Positions 36,181 through 49,075 of a stretch of DNA of 64,000 nt are shown piece by piece. How positions within the stretch are numbered: the first letter of the stretch is position 1; every line of letters begins with the position of its first letter. The position numbers and the translations under genes were made by a program. The stretch lies in assembly GCA_964017045.1 (NCBI GenBank), contig OZ024794.1, positions 31,600,315-31,664,314 of the forward strand, read 5' to 3'. The notes under the pieces were generated by a model that searched no databases, was not told the DNA's origin, and was given only the letters and a program-made list of their open reading frames with translations. This stretch comes from Omphiscola glabra (taxonomy: Eukaryota > Mollusca > Gastropoda > Lymnaeidae).

Positions 36181-38536
36181 AGGGGCACAAGCAAGAACCA
36201 CAGGATATAATGACCACACTTGGTATCATAAATAATATGTTAACAGTTGAGTTTATTGGAATCCTGATGACAGAATATACAACATAATTAACATTTTAGA
36301 TTGTAAAATTATGCATACCGTAACAATGGAGTAAATTACATAAATTCCAAAAGTACCCCATTAAAATTATAATGCAGAAGTAAAGATTTAAAAAAATTCT
36401 TACTTTGTAGAAATCGAATAATGTACATACCATCAGCAAGATTTTCTAGATAATTGAGGGGGGGGGGGGGGGGCGAAAAAAATGTAGAAAGAGGATATTA
36501 ATCTGGTTAATCTGATATCCCATCAACCACATCAAAATACTGGCCATGGCCAGCATATGCAATAACACTAAAAATACATTGGTACACATGCAGCATTTAT
36601 ATTTTGCATGTTTAAGCTACCAACTAATAAGCCTATAAAAATGACAATTTATATGGCAGGTGTACAAGATCTGTTTACACTAAAACATATAAACTTCTTA
36701 ACACAACTGTTGAGATACAAAATGTACAACTATACCACAACATTCATAAGACAAAAATAAATTGTTTTCAAAGTATTTTTGTTATGATCAACAAGAGAGC
36801 ATACGGGTATTAATTTGTTTCCCTTCAGCTGCTATTTAGCTATGGATGATAAGAACATTAATTTTGATGAATTCATTCAATGATAATTTAAAATGAAAGC
36901 GACGCCTTACAAGATGGGGAAACTCTTTTCCAAAAATCAAAGTGCAGCTGGCACCTCAATTCAGAATTCATTGAGTAAATGACAAATAATTATTGCTGTC
37001 TTTGAAAACTTACTTTTATTTTTGGCTGAATGCACCTGAGACAAGATTTCTTCTAGCTTAAATTGCAAGGTCAATCACTGAATGAAATTAAATGAGAAAA
37101 AAAAAATATAACAAAATAAGAACAAACACTACTATTTGCTTGAATAAAGTAGAACAAGACATATGCAGTCCAATGTGATCCATTCTTTAAGCAGATAAGT
37201 ATCAACAGTCACAAACAAATCAGTAACTGGCCAACTTATATATATGACATAGGCTTCATCCTGCCTAGCTAAAACCCTGAGAAATCAATGGATGAGATTA
37301 CAGTTATAAAAACATATCCAACGCATATAGGTCAGAGGAAATACTGTTATTTTACAAATTCTAAAGCTTGGCTTCACCCCACAAAGGGCTCGACACATAT
37401 TTTTATGGGATTCACAGAGCCAAAATGCTGAGAATATAATTTATTACAAAATTATTTTTTTTTATTATTATAAATTTTGAGGTGGCCACCGCATCACACC
37501 TGATGCATAGGAAAAAAAGGAATGTTTTTTGCTCAAATAGGTAGAAACTACTCATAGCTAATGACGGCTATTTTAAATGACATTACAATTTAATTAATTA
37601 TCATGCCCAAATTTTATACACACCTAGAAACTGCGTAAAAATTTAACTTCAAACAAATGAATTGCAGGCTGAGAAGAAGCTCATCGGTATCAACTTGTTG
37701 AAGAAAAATTACACAGTTTGGTTTCCCTGTACATTCTTCGCAAAATGAAAGCTCGATGAAACAGGTTTCTGTCGTGGTTGTGACGCCACATACTAATAGT
37801 TACAGCACACTTGCACTAGAAAGCCAATCGCAGTTTACAGTCTTCAGTAAACAATTTCGAGACACTCACAGGGAATGAACAAAGATTGGAATCATGACAT
37901 AACGACGTCATGACAAAGACAGAAGTAGCACGGCTCAGCGAGTGCAGGTGGAATCGTCCAACCCTTTCTCTGTGCCGCATTGATTCTATGTGGCAAGGAA
38001 TGACAGGTTGGAGTCAAGACAAACTCAGCGATCTCACTGGATTTATCTTTCTTCATACCTACATAGAAACATTAAATATTTAAAGATTCTCTCTGGAAGA
38101 TGTCATTTTAATTTAAGCAACAGAGTTAAAATTGTTTGTATATTCCATAATGAATTTCATGCTTGGTGCAGTAGTTCACTTTTTTTTACTGGCTCTTCAG
38201 GATAGCTGCCTTGCTGGGATGACTAGTTTATCCCACACGACTTTTTGCCCATAACTGGGGATGACTGCGGATTAAGTCAAGCCAATCACTTCTTGGTATT
38301 ATTCCTATATTTTTAAAAACACTACAAAGTTAGCCCTAAAGACCAACCTTCAAATCAAAAATTTATTTATAAACATACCTCTGTTTAAGCATAGTTATTG
38401 GAACATAAAATTGGATTTTTTTATTTTTACACTTATAACCTTTTGTTTTTTTTATTTGTAACTGCTCAGTTGCACTTTTTAACAAATTTATTAGTTTCCC
38501 TTAGTTAACAAACAAATAAAACAGTTTCATCACAAG
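36181..38536 (-). other. Region downstream of ACMSD; probable long 3' UTR plus flank
   Basis: About 2.3 kb of A/T-rich sequence without exon signals on either strand. An AATAAA on the - strand at 36256-36251 is a possible distal poly(A) signal. A G-run lies at 36458-36473. Extent of the 3' UTR is a guess. Confidence 0.35.
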
Positions 38537-38656
38537 TTAGGGAGACAGCAGGTTAGTATTTGTGCTGTCCATCTGTGTACCTTCTCCGATGCAGGGCTTG
38601 TACAAACATGGGTCCAAGCCGAGAAATTCCATTGCATTCCCAGCTAATATCTGATG
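38537..38656 (-). CDS. ACMSD exon 10 (terminal)
   Basis: Encodes [20 protein letters not shown] and a 19-residue tail beyond the usual end of the family, stopping at TAA (38539-38537). Confidence 0.95.
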   Translation of the reverse strand, partial: HQILAGNAMEFLGLDPCLYKPCIGEGTQMDSTNTNLLSP

Positions 38657-41600
38657 CTGTTTGAAAACAAATAATACAATCCTTAAATTTTGAGAATCCT
38701 TTTAAACAAGTTAAATATCCCCTTTTCAAAAATGTAAAATATTGTATGTGCTAATAAAAGCAATTTATCATCAATTGTTTAGAAGTGAAAAGGAAATATA
38801 TATTTATTATACGAATTATTATGAACCTACCTTCAATTCAGGACTAAATTCTTCCATTGACTCAACCAATTTTCCTGGGTGCTGCTCCCCTAGTGGGAAG
38901 GGGTAGTCACTGCCTAGAACTATACGATTCTGTTATGGATGATTAAAAAAAATGATAAAATGAACATTATCAGACAATAGATTTTAACAGCTGTATTTAA
39001 TAATACATTTTAAGTCTTTGTGTTGGACAAAATGGAACATTTTTATGGCATTTTCCAAGAATACAAATACCAGTATTGATTAAATGAAAACCTAAAAACA
39101 AATTTTTTCACATGAATCATTCATATTTATTTTATACTTTATATTTATATTCTAATGACCCACCCACTATTACACTGCAGCTTTATTTCACCAACTATTT
39201 CAGAAAAAGCAAAAGAAAATACTACGCACCAAACGTACTTGCGATATTTTTTAAGAATCTCATTTAGCGCAGTTACCTGGTATTTTATTTCATAAATCAG
39301 TGACATCATATTTTTTATATTATTTCCTTCATCTTCCCCTTGAAAAACAGGAAAAACTGATTTTTTGGGGTTGGGGAAATGGGGCTCAAAATTTGAAAGG
39401 ATGTGTTGTCATTGGCAAATAGTCAATGTGCCAAGTTTCAACTCCATAAGTTGACGGGAAGTGGGTCAAAACTTAGAAACAAGGGCACTGAAATACAACA
39501 CTTAAGTGAAAGGAGAATCTTACCTTGCCAATGACATTGACCAGCAATTTGAGAGCCTCCGTGTCATGGACCAGGGAATCTGTATATATCTGACCCAGAT
39601 ATTTCCTTGGGTTGACGTTGTTCTCCACCGCGCACAGGTCAGGCCTGGAGTTAAACCCATGCTCTATTCTACCAATAGTGAAAGGAAAAGCACCCCCTGA
39701 GAAGTAACCAAAAAAATATATATTGTTATTTTTTTTCCACAAAAAGCAAAGGCACTCTAAGCAGAAATGATAAAGTAATCGGAATTGACAAAGGCACTGC
39801 TTTTAGAAATGATGAAGCACTCTGAATTGACAAAGGCACTGCTTGCAGAAATGATGAAGCACTCTGAATTGACAAAGGCACTGCTTGTAGAAATGTTGAA
39901 GCACTCTGAATTGACAAAGGCACTGCCTGTAGAAATGATGAAGCACTCTGAACTGATAACAAAATAGCTTATCAAGTAAAGCCCACTTCAAGCTTAATCA
40001 TGCCCTTAAGGGGAAGTTTTCAGGCCAGCAAATAGAGCTTCAATTAATCCTTGTGAAAAGATGTTGAGAGCCTACCTCCATGAGCAAAGCAGACTTTAAG
40101 TTTAGGAAATCTCTCAAGGACCCCACCAAAAATCATGGAGCAAATGGCAACAGTTGTCTCTGCCGGCATGCCTGAAATTTAAAAATATATATATATTTGC
40201 TTTAAAATCATTTATTGAAATACCAGATACAAATGCCGAGGCTTATGAGGGTTCATGTGAATCTTTAAATAAGTTTCTTATATACCATACTCAAACTCAA
40301 TGTATAATGTGTTTCTATGTGTTTATTTGGATGACAATTGTTAAAGGAGCTCTGATACACATACCAAGGTATACAGTGTCTCTGATGCATCCACCAAGTT
40401 AGACAGCATCTCTGATGCACTTACCAACTAACCATGGTAGCCAATATTTCTGCATTCGTCCCCCCTGCTCCATGTCCCACGGATGTACAAATATCACACA
40501 GTTGTGCTCTTCTGCAGCCTGAAAGAAATAAAAAATTCCCAGTTAAAAAATATTCTGGTTCCCTTGTAAAGAAATCCCAAATACTACCGGTACTCATTTT
40601 CACTTTGTTTTCAGATGTTAACATTCAATGTATTTCTCAAACAATTTCAAACACAAACACAAAAGTTTTCAAGATAAACACGCTGTACCAAAATGATCCT
40701 TAATAAATGTCTTTCAATTTATTTTTTTTAATTACAAGGACTGCAGAGAAAGGAGCTAATCCCCCATCCCTCACTTTCAAAAAACAAAGAAAACCTATTG
40801 TTAACTCACAGCAAACACTTGCTGAAGTTCTGGGGCATCCAAGTTCCAGTTGTTGATATGGGACCCAATTTGAATACCTGGAAAACCTGAAATTTAACAT
40901 GTATTTTATTCAACAAAATATTTTATCCTTTTTAAAAAAGTAAAAAAAAAAGAAGCAGGATTGTGAATGCGTTGCAGTGAGGGATCATTTATTACGCTAC
41001 AGAGTCTTATCTAAAACATATGAACACCAGAACTCAGTGCAGTAAATAAAAATTTTAAAATTATTTTTTTCTATATCTATGCTTACAACTTAAGCATGTT
41101 TTTAAAAAAAATACAGTATATTATCTTTTCAATGGAAGTTAAATTAGAAAATGATGGAAATCAGGTCACAGTTGAGACCTTCAAGTCATAATATTTGCAG
41201 GAAATAAAAATTTAATGTTATAACATATCAGTAAAGCAGTTAACACAAACTGAAGGTTAGCAAATTGATTTGGGGGATCTTTTTTTATTACTTCTAGCCA
41301 TAGACTTTCTGACAAAGCTATTCACTGGCAATTCCTTCTTCATTTCTGTAGGTCATTTTTAGAAGCTGAATTCTTCAAGAAAACTTTTCCGGCAAGCTAC
41401 AAACCTGAAATGGCGCCTCACCTTTATTTGTTTATGAATATTACATTATATGTTTGAAATGCTACAACCTTCAAAATGTTTGTAAAAAAACTGAATACTT
41501 TGGAAGAAGAAACCAGCTCACCCAATTCCTTCTTGCAGCGTATCAACTCTTTCACAGCCAGTTCAGGTGCTTGCATTGGAACAGTTCCCAGACCAACAAA

Positions 41601-44600
41601 ACGTGACGGGCAAGACTTGATGATCCCTGCCAGATGATTGTTTAACATCTCACAGAGATCCAGTGTGTCTTTTGGCTCTGCCTGAACACATGAATATAAA
41701 GCTGCAGTTTGGCAAGAATATTTATGAAGTAACATTCATTTAAAACATTAATGATCAGACATGTATTTACCGTATTTTCGCGTATATAAGACGCACCTAA
41801 TTATAAGACACACCCGTATATAAGGCTCAGGTTTTGACGATTTATGTAAATTAAAATTACGTAAGACGCATGCGGCCAAGCCATCTGTCGCACTGAGCAA
41901 TTTATATACCCATATATAAGATGCTACTTATATACATGAAAATATAGGTAAATCAAGGCTGCAGTGTGAGACAAAAAATAAATGATTTCATCTAGACATG
42001 CATGATGACAATCCTCTGACAGGCATCATTCTTGGATTGTTTTCAATTGCAAATATGTAGACCAAAATAAAAAGGATCAGGATAAAAATGTCAAGCCTTC
42101 ATATGCCAACTTTCACATGTTATGGTTTAATTTGGTTATGATAATTTTGCATTAAAAAGTATGAAGCGTAAAATAAAATACCCAAATATTTTTTTCTGTA
42201 ACATCTCTATTTCTTTAACTCGGCCTGAGCAAACATTATTTTTTATTTTTCATACATTTAAAAAAAAAAACACAAGTAAAAATAAAAATTGATGCTTTTT
42301 ACTCACCCAATATCCAAACATAACAGGTACAGTAGATAAAACCTGGACATCAACACCTGTTAAAATATATATTAGTATTCAAAAATCAATGAAACTTAAG
42401 CAAGTTTTTTATCAGAGGTGTAACCCACAGATTCTGATGCCATTAGTATGGCTTTAAATTAAATTGACGCAACATGCTTTCAAATAGTTATGCTCTTCTT
42501 TGCATAAATACATTTCCAAATTCAAATATTTATTTTTACAAGAAATTAGAGAATTTTTAAAAAACATCAATACACAATAATTTAAGTTAATCTAAACGGG
42601 TAAGGACACAGAAGACAAAGATTTAACTAATATTTTTTCACAATACTTTAGACATTTTAATGGCAATGGTACTTTATATTATTTTTAAAAGTTTAACTTT
42701 ACCATGTGCATCCATTTCTTTAATTCGTGCTTCTGGTGACCAACAATTCTCTTCTATCTCTCTGAAAAGTTTTCCATCTTTCATCATCTTGGCTCTCCCT
42801 GCACAATGGTGGTGCAGTTGCACCCAGCCACCATAGCCATAACGCTGAAGATAAAATTTTATTTAATATAAATTTTGATGAAACAAAATTATTTGAACAG
42901 CAAACATTATTTAAGAGCAGCACAATCCAAGTCCAAGCATTAAAAAATATTTACCATCTGAAATGTGCCTGTATATTATTATTTTTTTAAAATATTCATT
43001 ATTAATATATATATATTTTTAAAAAATTTTCAACACTAGAATTTTTAAACCTAGGCAAACTGGCACATGCTACTCTTTTAACATTATTCTTTTATACAAC
43101 AATTATAATTATTTTATTTATTAAACTGCTATCACTGAGAGAATCAGTACAGGTGTGTGAGGTCCGAAAAATGGCCTTTGATCAAGTTACAGGACGCCAC
43201 AGAGGAGGAGAATCCGGATGTAGTTACAATAACTGTTGTGAGAATTTATGGCTACATTTGGACACAGGATTCATAGAACAAGGACTACCAAGTGAAGTGT
43301 TTCAGAACAAAAAAAATGGCTGACCGATCTTAGTAGCTCTAGGGCAGGGATTCTTAACATTTTTTGTAGCGCTGCAGGCCCACTCCGTTTTAAACACACA
43401 CACACACACCCCCCCACAAACCGTATAAATTATATTGTAAGAAATTTTAAAATAATTAAATAATTTAGTTATCGTAGTTTTATTTCTTTGATTAACTTTT
43501 AATAAACAAGGGAAAAAATTACCAATACAAGTAATGCACAAACAAAATTCAGCGGAAAAACATTTACTGCTGCTAATCAAAATGCATAGAAACTTTTTTT
43601 TTTAAAAACCAGCAACAACTAACAATGGCAGCAAATACAATCAGTGGTGTAGCTAGGGTTGGTGCCACCCGGTCTGGTAAGCTCTTGGTGTCAATTCCAC
43701 GATGTAATTCTTCTTGTTAAACTTAGTCCACAGTATAACAAATACAAGTACAAAAACAAATTAATTGAAGGTCAGGAGGTAAATGTATTTAAGAACTGTG
43801 ACATGTACTTAGAATTGCCCATTGTTATCAAAGGATAGTTTTATATCTCAGAATTTAGATAAATATAGCTTCCTGGCAATTACAAAAGTTGCCAAACACT
43901 TCATTCACCGTTTAAACATGGTAAAAATGATGTGTTTCTGACCTAAAAATAAGGTAACGTAATTGCTGATGCATCAAACTTAAAATTTTATTAAAACATG
44001 CATTTTGATTGGTTACATGGGTGGAAAATGTATGTGTCAACTATGATCCTTTTATGAATTTTGGTTAGACCGAGCAGTGTGTGCTCTGTAAATACGCAAT
44101 TTTTCAAGTTGGTGTCACCTCCTGAGATGGTTTACCAGGTGTGGTCCGCACCCCCCTTGCTACGCCACTGAATAAAATTTTCTGGTCTTCCACACCTCAG
44201 GGCTGGGGAGGTACTTTTAACCCTGGTTAAGAGCCACTGTTCTAGTGAAATGTTTCCGACACAGGTGCAGTAATTTGATATCCACAGGGGGGTAAATTAC
44301 TAAAGGGTTTGTAAAGGACAGTAGTGGACACCGGGACTTTTTATGGGGGGGGGGGGGGGGGGGGTGTGCAGAGATTTGTGACATTATATTTGAGGGAAGG
44401 TCTAACTTTTTGTGATGATTTTTGACTATGGGGGAGGGGGAGGGCAAAAATTGGTAAAATGTGCGTAACGCCATTTATGGATGGTCTCTAAACATAATCT
44501 CTTATAACTTATAGACTATATATTCTGGTGTGTCCTGCTTCTATTTAACAACCGACCTTCCCCTACTCAACATGTTTAATGTTTAATATTAATAGTGTTG

Positions 44601-45259
44601 AGCAAAAAAAAAAAAGGGTATCATGCAGTGAGCGTCATACAAGATGGTTGAACTCAGGTAAAAAGGTTAAATTTTTTCCTTCTATTAAATTAATCAATAA
44701 ATAGCCACTGGTATGGTATAGGACTGTTTGTAAGATTGTCTATAAGTTTGTAGGACTGTATATAACTTATAAGACTGTCTGTAGGGTAGGCCTATACTAT
44801 TGTTTTATAGAAAATGAGAAGTTAACTATTTTTTTTTGTAACACTTGGACCCACCGGATATTTTCTCAAAATACCCGGACCTGGTATAAAAAAAACTGCA
44901 GCCAGTTAAGCACTAGCTATTAATTAAAACAATATTGGCATATAATATGATATATATGATGAAATGGCATAGTATAGTGGTATAGCCCATGGCTCAAACT
45001 CATTATTTCATTCACTGTTAGACATAATACAACTTAGATTAGATTATTAGAAATTAGAAGATAAAGAAGAAGTAGAAGAAAGCACGGCACGGTTAAGATG
45101 GAGTAGGCTCATAATAATTAATAATTTTAATAATAGAAGAATCATGACTATTTATATAAAAGTTTTAAAATATTTTGACTGTTATAAAAAGGGATGGGTC
45201 ACCTCTTTTAAATCTGGCCAGTTCTCTGGTAAAATATGAGTATGAAGATCTATTTTCAT
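38537..45259 (-). CDS. 2-amino-3-carboxymuconate-6-semialdehyde decarboxylase (complete, 10 exons)
   Basis: Cytosolic Zn-dependent amidohydrolase-fold enzyme that decarboxylates ACMS to 2-aminomuconate semialdehyde, diverting tryptophan catabolism away from quinolinate and NAD+. Exons (5' to 3'): 45259-45203, 42844-42703, 42356-42307, 41681-41522, 40886-40810, 40518-40425, 40171-40076, 39696-39524, 38929-38831, 38656-38537. All introns are GT-AG and every join is in phase; total 1068 nt, 355 residues plus stop. Metal ligands His6, His8, His174 and Asp291, and active-site Arg47, Trp191, His224 and Arg235, sit at the human numbering, so there is no net indel up to residue 291. The human enzyme is 336 residues; this one has about 19 more at the C-terminus ([17 protein letters not shown]). 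Introns carry hAT elements, family X and a minisatellite; none touches an exon. Confidence 0.97.
38831..38929 (-). CDS. ACMSD exon 9
   Basis: Encodes [20 protein letters not shown] with metal ligand Asp291, then [11 protein letters not shown]. Donor GTAGGT. Confidence 0.97.
39157..39480 (-). repeat. Interspersed repeat family X, copy c, in ACMSD intron 8
   Basis: Reverse complement of copies a and b: AATGACCCACCCACTATTAC, AAAGAAAATACTACGCACCA and TTGACGGGAAGTGGGTCAAA are in matching order. Confidence 0.72.
39524..39696 (-). CDS. ACMSD exon 8
   Basis: Begins in the split Gly of HGGGAFPF, includes Arg235 (supplied across the dimer in known structures), then [20 protein letters not shown] and LLVNVIGK. 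Donor GTAAGA. Confidence 0.97.
39753..39960. repeat. 42-bp minisatellite in ACMSD intron 7, about 5 copies
   Basis: The unit contains AAAGGCACTGCTTGTAGAAA and GATGAAGCACTCTGAATTG. It is open on both strands because 42 is a multiple of three; it is intronic on the - strand gene. Confidence 0.92.
40076..40171 (-). CDS. ACMSD exon 7
   Basis: Encodes [16 protein letters not shown] and [11 protein letters not shown], the last with His224. Donor GTAGGC. Confidence 0.97.
40425..40518 (-). CDS. ACMSD exon 6
   Basis: Contains [14 protein letters not shown] with metal ligand His174, and KYWLPWLVG with Trp191. Donor GTAAGT. Confidence 0.97.
40810..40886 (-). CDS. ACMSD exon 5
   Basis: Encodes [20 protein letters not shown] and QQVFA. 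Donor GTGAGT. Confidence 0.96.
41522..41681 (-). CDS. ACMSD exon 4
   Basis: Encodes [10 protein letters not shown] through [19 protein letters not shown] to KKEL and the first base of Gly. Donor GTGAGC. Confidence 0.97.
41769..41935. mobile_element. Possible truncated DNA transposon end in ACMSD intron 3
   Basis: Starts TACCGTATTTTCGCGTATAT and repeats AAGACGCACC, AAGACACACC and AAGATGC-type motifs, a pattern I associate with the terminal regions of interspersed DNA elements. No matching inverted end was found. Confidence 0.35.
42307..42356 (-). CDS. ACMSD exon 3
   Basis: Short 50-bp exon encoding [16 protein letters not shown]. Donor GTGAGT. Confidence 0.95.
42703..42844 (-). CDS. ACMSD exon 2
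   Basis: Starts [10 protein letters not shown], includes the substrate-contacting Arg47 in [11 protein letters not shown], and ends at the first base of Gly67. Acceptor CAG, donor GTAAAG. Confidence 0.96.
43345..44239. mobile_element. hAT-like element (outer), ACMSD intron 1
   Basis: Ends are CAGGGATTCTTAAC and GTTAAGAGCCACTG. Flanks CTCTAGGG (43337-43344) and TTCTAGTG (44240-44247) match at 6 of 8. Interrupted by the younger hAT MITE at 43642-44170. Confidence 0.62.
43642..44170. mobile_element. hAT MITE nested inside the 43345-44239 element
   Basis: Ends are CAGTGGTGTAGCTAGGG and CTTGCTACGCCACTG. Flanks AATACAAT (43634-43641) and AATAAAAT (44171-44178) match at 7 of 8. 529 bp, no transposase. 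The start of 28746-28780 (GGCGTAGCTGGGGTTACTGCCACCC) is a related but truncated end. Confidence 0.85.
45203..45259 (-). CDS. ACMSD exon 1
   Basis: Encodes residues 1-19, [19 protein letters not shown], with the HxH metal pair (His6, His8). Donor GTGACC. The ATG at 45259 is chosen because the family starts exactly here. Confidence 0.95.
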
Positions 45260-48200
45260 TATTGTGATTGTGATACGTGCGACTTGTCTTTTTAGAAAGA
45301 TACTCTCTTGCGTGGTTAGTACAGAATAGTACAGCTGATGTTATTTACCAACAGGAAAGAAACGTACCAAAAGGCCTTCACTTTCACCCCATTAACAACC
45401 AATAGAAACTGTGGGTGTGTTTTCATTCCGTTTAAGGTTTGTGATATTTTAACTAAATATTTAAAATTGCAATTATTTAATTTTTTTTGGACTGGGTACT
45501 AGCGTATTACCATTTAAATGAATAATATTTTATTTATAATGATTACTGGAATTTCAGTTTTATTTAAACCACGAACAGTAACTCTATTAATTTAGTACCG
45601 TAAGTGCTATTAATAGCATTATAATTTGTCTCGTTCAGCTCAATCTTAATATTTAAAAAAATATATATATAAAATCGTAAGACTTGAGTTGGGAGATTGT
45701 GGAAAATTAGTAAACTGCGCGCTATTTCCTATTATATTATATATTCCACATTTTCTTTGTTCATTAGCACTTGTAAGCACATATGCATCTTTGATTTGTG
45801 ATAATTAAATTAATAATTAGGTCTTTTATTTCTAAATGATAAATGAAACAATTTTTGTTTGTATAAGTATTATAGTAGTATAAACATTTTATCTGAAAAT
45901 CATAGCCATAAGATTAAGAATGATTTTTGCTTTAATTATTATTTTTGCCAAATTAAATATAACTATGCTTTTTAAATTAGATAAGGAAAGATTCCCTTAA
46001 AATTACTAAAATAAAATTATTTTGTTTAAATTCAAGCTTAATAATAATATAACTAGCTAGTTAACTAGGCCGTGTGTATTCATCGACACGTTAATTAACT
46101 AATTTAAATTGCACCAACACTTAAGTCTTCTTCAGTATAGGAGCGTAGCGTGCTAGGCTAGGCTACTAGGACTTCAATGAAAACGCTTTAAGCCTTCGTG
46201 AGCGTCGGCTATCTGATTGTTGTGAAGTAATTTTAGAGACGAAGTTTTAATGTCGCCATCATAACTTATAATTATAACATTGTGAAGGACGCATCTGAAA
46301 TTAGGCCTTGGTAGCTAATCAGAGTTGGTCACAGGTTTAGATCGTTAGTGATTGCTCGTTTTTATGCCCCTCTATGATGAGGTGTTGGGATTAAGCACAG
46401 TTTAGAATTAGTATATGGTTCCTCGTCCTTGTGATACCTGTCCTTATCATTTGGGGATTTTAATTATTTTGTGTGCTTTAAAAAATTGGTTTGGGGGGGG
46501 GGGGTGGTCATTATTCTTTTGAGGAATATAAAATATTTTTGAAAACATTCCTTGACGCACACGTGAAGTAAAAATTAAACTCATCATGACTCTGATAACT
46601 TTTCACGAATTCAATAATATTTTTGATTATGTCCCTTTGATACGGATGTGGGATTGAAAATCCAAACACATTTGAGACGATGAATTTATAGTTTTTAAAA
46701 AAATGGAATATGTGACTAGAATAGTTCCCCTTTGAAAGCCACTTCTACCAAAGATTTAAATGCATGTGTTATAGCGTATTATTCATATATAAATACAGCA
46801 GGCTATGTTTGAGCAACATTACCGGTAAACTGTTCAGACAAGAAGGCCCTTGGGGGAGGACGTTTCCATAAAGCTAAAACCTCACACAGCCCCATTACGG
46901 AGACACTGTCATTCCATGCATTTGTGGCACGTGTGTATTGTTTACCTGTAATTACGCCCATAATCAGATGCGTGTATCCCGGCGTGTGTGAGTAGAGGAC
47001 GTAACGGCCACGTCGCTTGCTGTGTTAACTAAAGGCGAGGATTGTGCTGTACTGTCATCTCGTGACTACAGTTGTTTGTACTTCCTAGGCTGTACTGTCA
47101 TCTCGTGACAACAGAGTTTGTACTTCCTAGTTAGTGGGATTTCACCCCCTGAGCTTTCTTTAGAAACCTGTGGGCGGGTGAGTCAGACTGGGAATCTTTT
47201 TTTTTTAAACGGGAAAACACCCGGGAATAATTATGTTTAAAATATCAAATAACTACACACATGTACACACACATGAACTCACACATGTACTCACACACAT
47301 GTACTCATACGTGTAGACACATGTACACATATGTAAACACACATGTACTCACACGTGTACACACACATGTACAGACACATCAACAAAAAATAATAATCAT
47401 CACATTCACGTTTCAGCCAACTGTCGTGTTTTGGTGGCAGTTGCACTTAATTATAGGCCCCATATTTTTAGCCTATTTATTCACTACTGCAGCCAGCCCC
47501 CCCCCCCCCCCCCGGAATGTGAGCTACAATGATCGAGTGCGTGACACCTTCAAATATATGACGTCACAGATGTATCCCCATCCTCAAGAGAGCGTATTTG
47601 TTTTAGGGATTCAGGGATGACTGGACCTATGCAGCACAACTGACTTAAGGATGATTCGATCGCGGCCGGGAGGGGGGGGGTTGGGGTTGAGGGGGGAATA
47701 ATTTTAAAAAAAATACGTACACGAGCCCATGTGCTATTTATATATTTTCATTGGGGGAAGTGATGGTACTGGTGGTACTGATGCCGTGTTTTGAACAGAA
47801 ATAACGATGAGAGTATCAAAGTCACATCCTTTAAAAAACTCAACCTAGGTAAAGGGTCGTTCGCAAATGACTTCACTTTCGGGAGGGGGGGGGGGGGGGG
47901 GGGGCTTTTCCCCCTGGAAAAAAATCTTTTCAGAGGATGTCTAAATTGTGAACCTGTAACACGTGTTATTTATTTAGTTTTGGGTTTGAGGGGGGTGGGG
48001 GGGTGGGGGGTTGTCTAAAATCGACCAAAATAACGTGACGTCATTAATGGATGGTCTCTAATGCATTTAGCAGGCTGTTGTTGTTGGTTTTTTTTCCCAA
48101 GAGAGATATCACATTTAAACAAGGGGGGGGGGGGGCAAGTTCCAAGTAGGTCATCTTCTTGTTTTTAATTAAAAACAAGTTTTTTAAAATTTATTTTAAA

Positions 48201-48534
48201 AATGAATTCGTCCCGTTTAAAGACAACATTCCTTAAATTTGCTACTGCGGTTTATAATAACGGGTTTTGTCATGTTTTAATAGGTACTTCAAACATGTTC
48301 CATGGCTATGACCTGGATTCGTTGCCGTTGTGTTGGGAGCAATGTGGCGGTTTGGGGGAAGAGGTGGGGGGGGGGGCTGCTTAACTATTTGTATTTGTTT
48401 GAGTAAATAAATAATTATAGTAATTGTAAGCCTGTCGTAACCACACACCCCCCCCCCCACGCACACACCTTTTTAAAAAAAAAATGGGGTAACTTAGTTG
48501 ATGGATGAGTGGGGCAAAATAACAAGTAGCAGTT

Positions 48535-49075
48535 GTTACGACCTGGATCGTTAATGACTTCTGGTCTGGCGGCATGTCGACTGTGAGATGTTGTGTTAGG
48601 GCAAGATTGTGAGGTCAGAGGTGAAATTGGTTCGTGTTGAGCAATTAGTGTAGCTGGGTTGGGGGGGGGGGGGTGAACAGATGGAGGGGATAAAAGCTGT
48701 GAGCTGGGTAGTTGGGTTAGTAGACCCAGGAGGTAGTTGACAGAGAGTAGAGCCAGAGCCAGTAGTAGAGTCAAGAGTTAGTGTAGAGTCGAGAGTAGTA
48801 ATAGAGATATTAGATTTGTTAGAGTCATTGTAGGGTTTGTTGCCTGAGTATGCTGTTTTACTGCCAGATATATTTGTGTAACAAGTGTATAGTTTAGTAT
48901 ATAGTTATAAACACATAATGTACTTTGGACACTGCTGTTGGTCATTCTTGTGAACCTTGGTGTGACAGAGGATATTCGTCAACCTTGTAGAAGACCCTAG
49001 ACTAACGAAAGTAGACAGCAACGGATAAAACTGTAACATTTGTGAAACTATAACAGCTGTGTTTGGCATCATCGC
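48535..49075 (+). mobile_element. Possible LTR followed by primer-binding site
   Basis: Begins TGTTACGACCTGG, a common Gypsy-type LTR start, and is followed by TGGTAGAAGAGTGGGAC at 49077, similar to primer-binding sites after such LTRs. No second LTR or TSD was found. Confidence 0.28.

Noticed and set aside
35704..36219. 171-codon - strand frame with CPKFTIS-like repeats
   Set aside because: Product of the 31-bp minisatellite; consecutive units change frame.
43140..43330. Open + strand stretch in ACMSD intron 1
   Set aside because: Short, antisense to the gene, with no splice signals or recognisable motif.
47261..47620. 119-codon + frame starting in an ACACATGT repeat
   Set aside because: It starts in microsatellite and runs through an oligo-C tract; no family resemblance.
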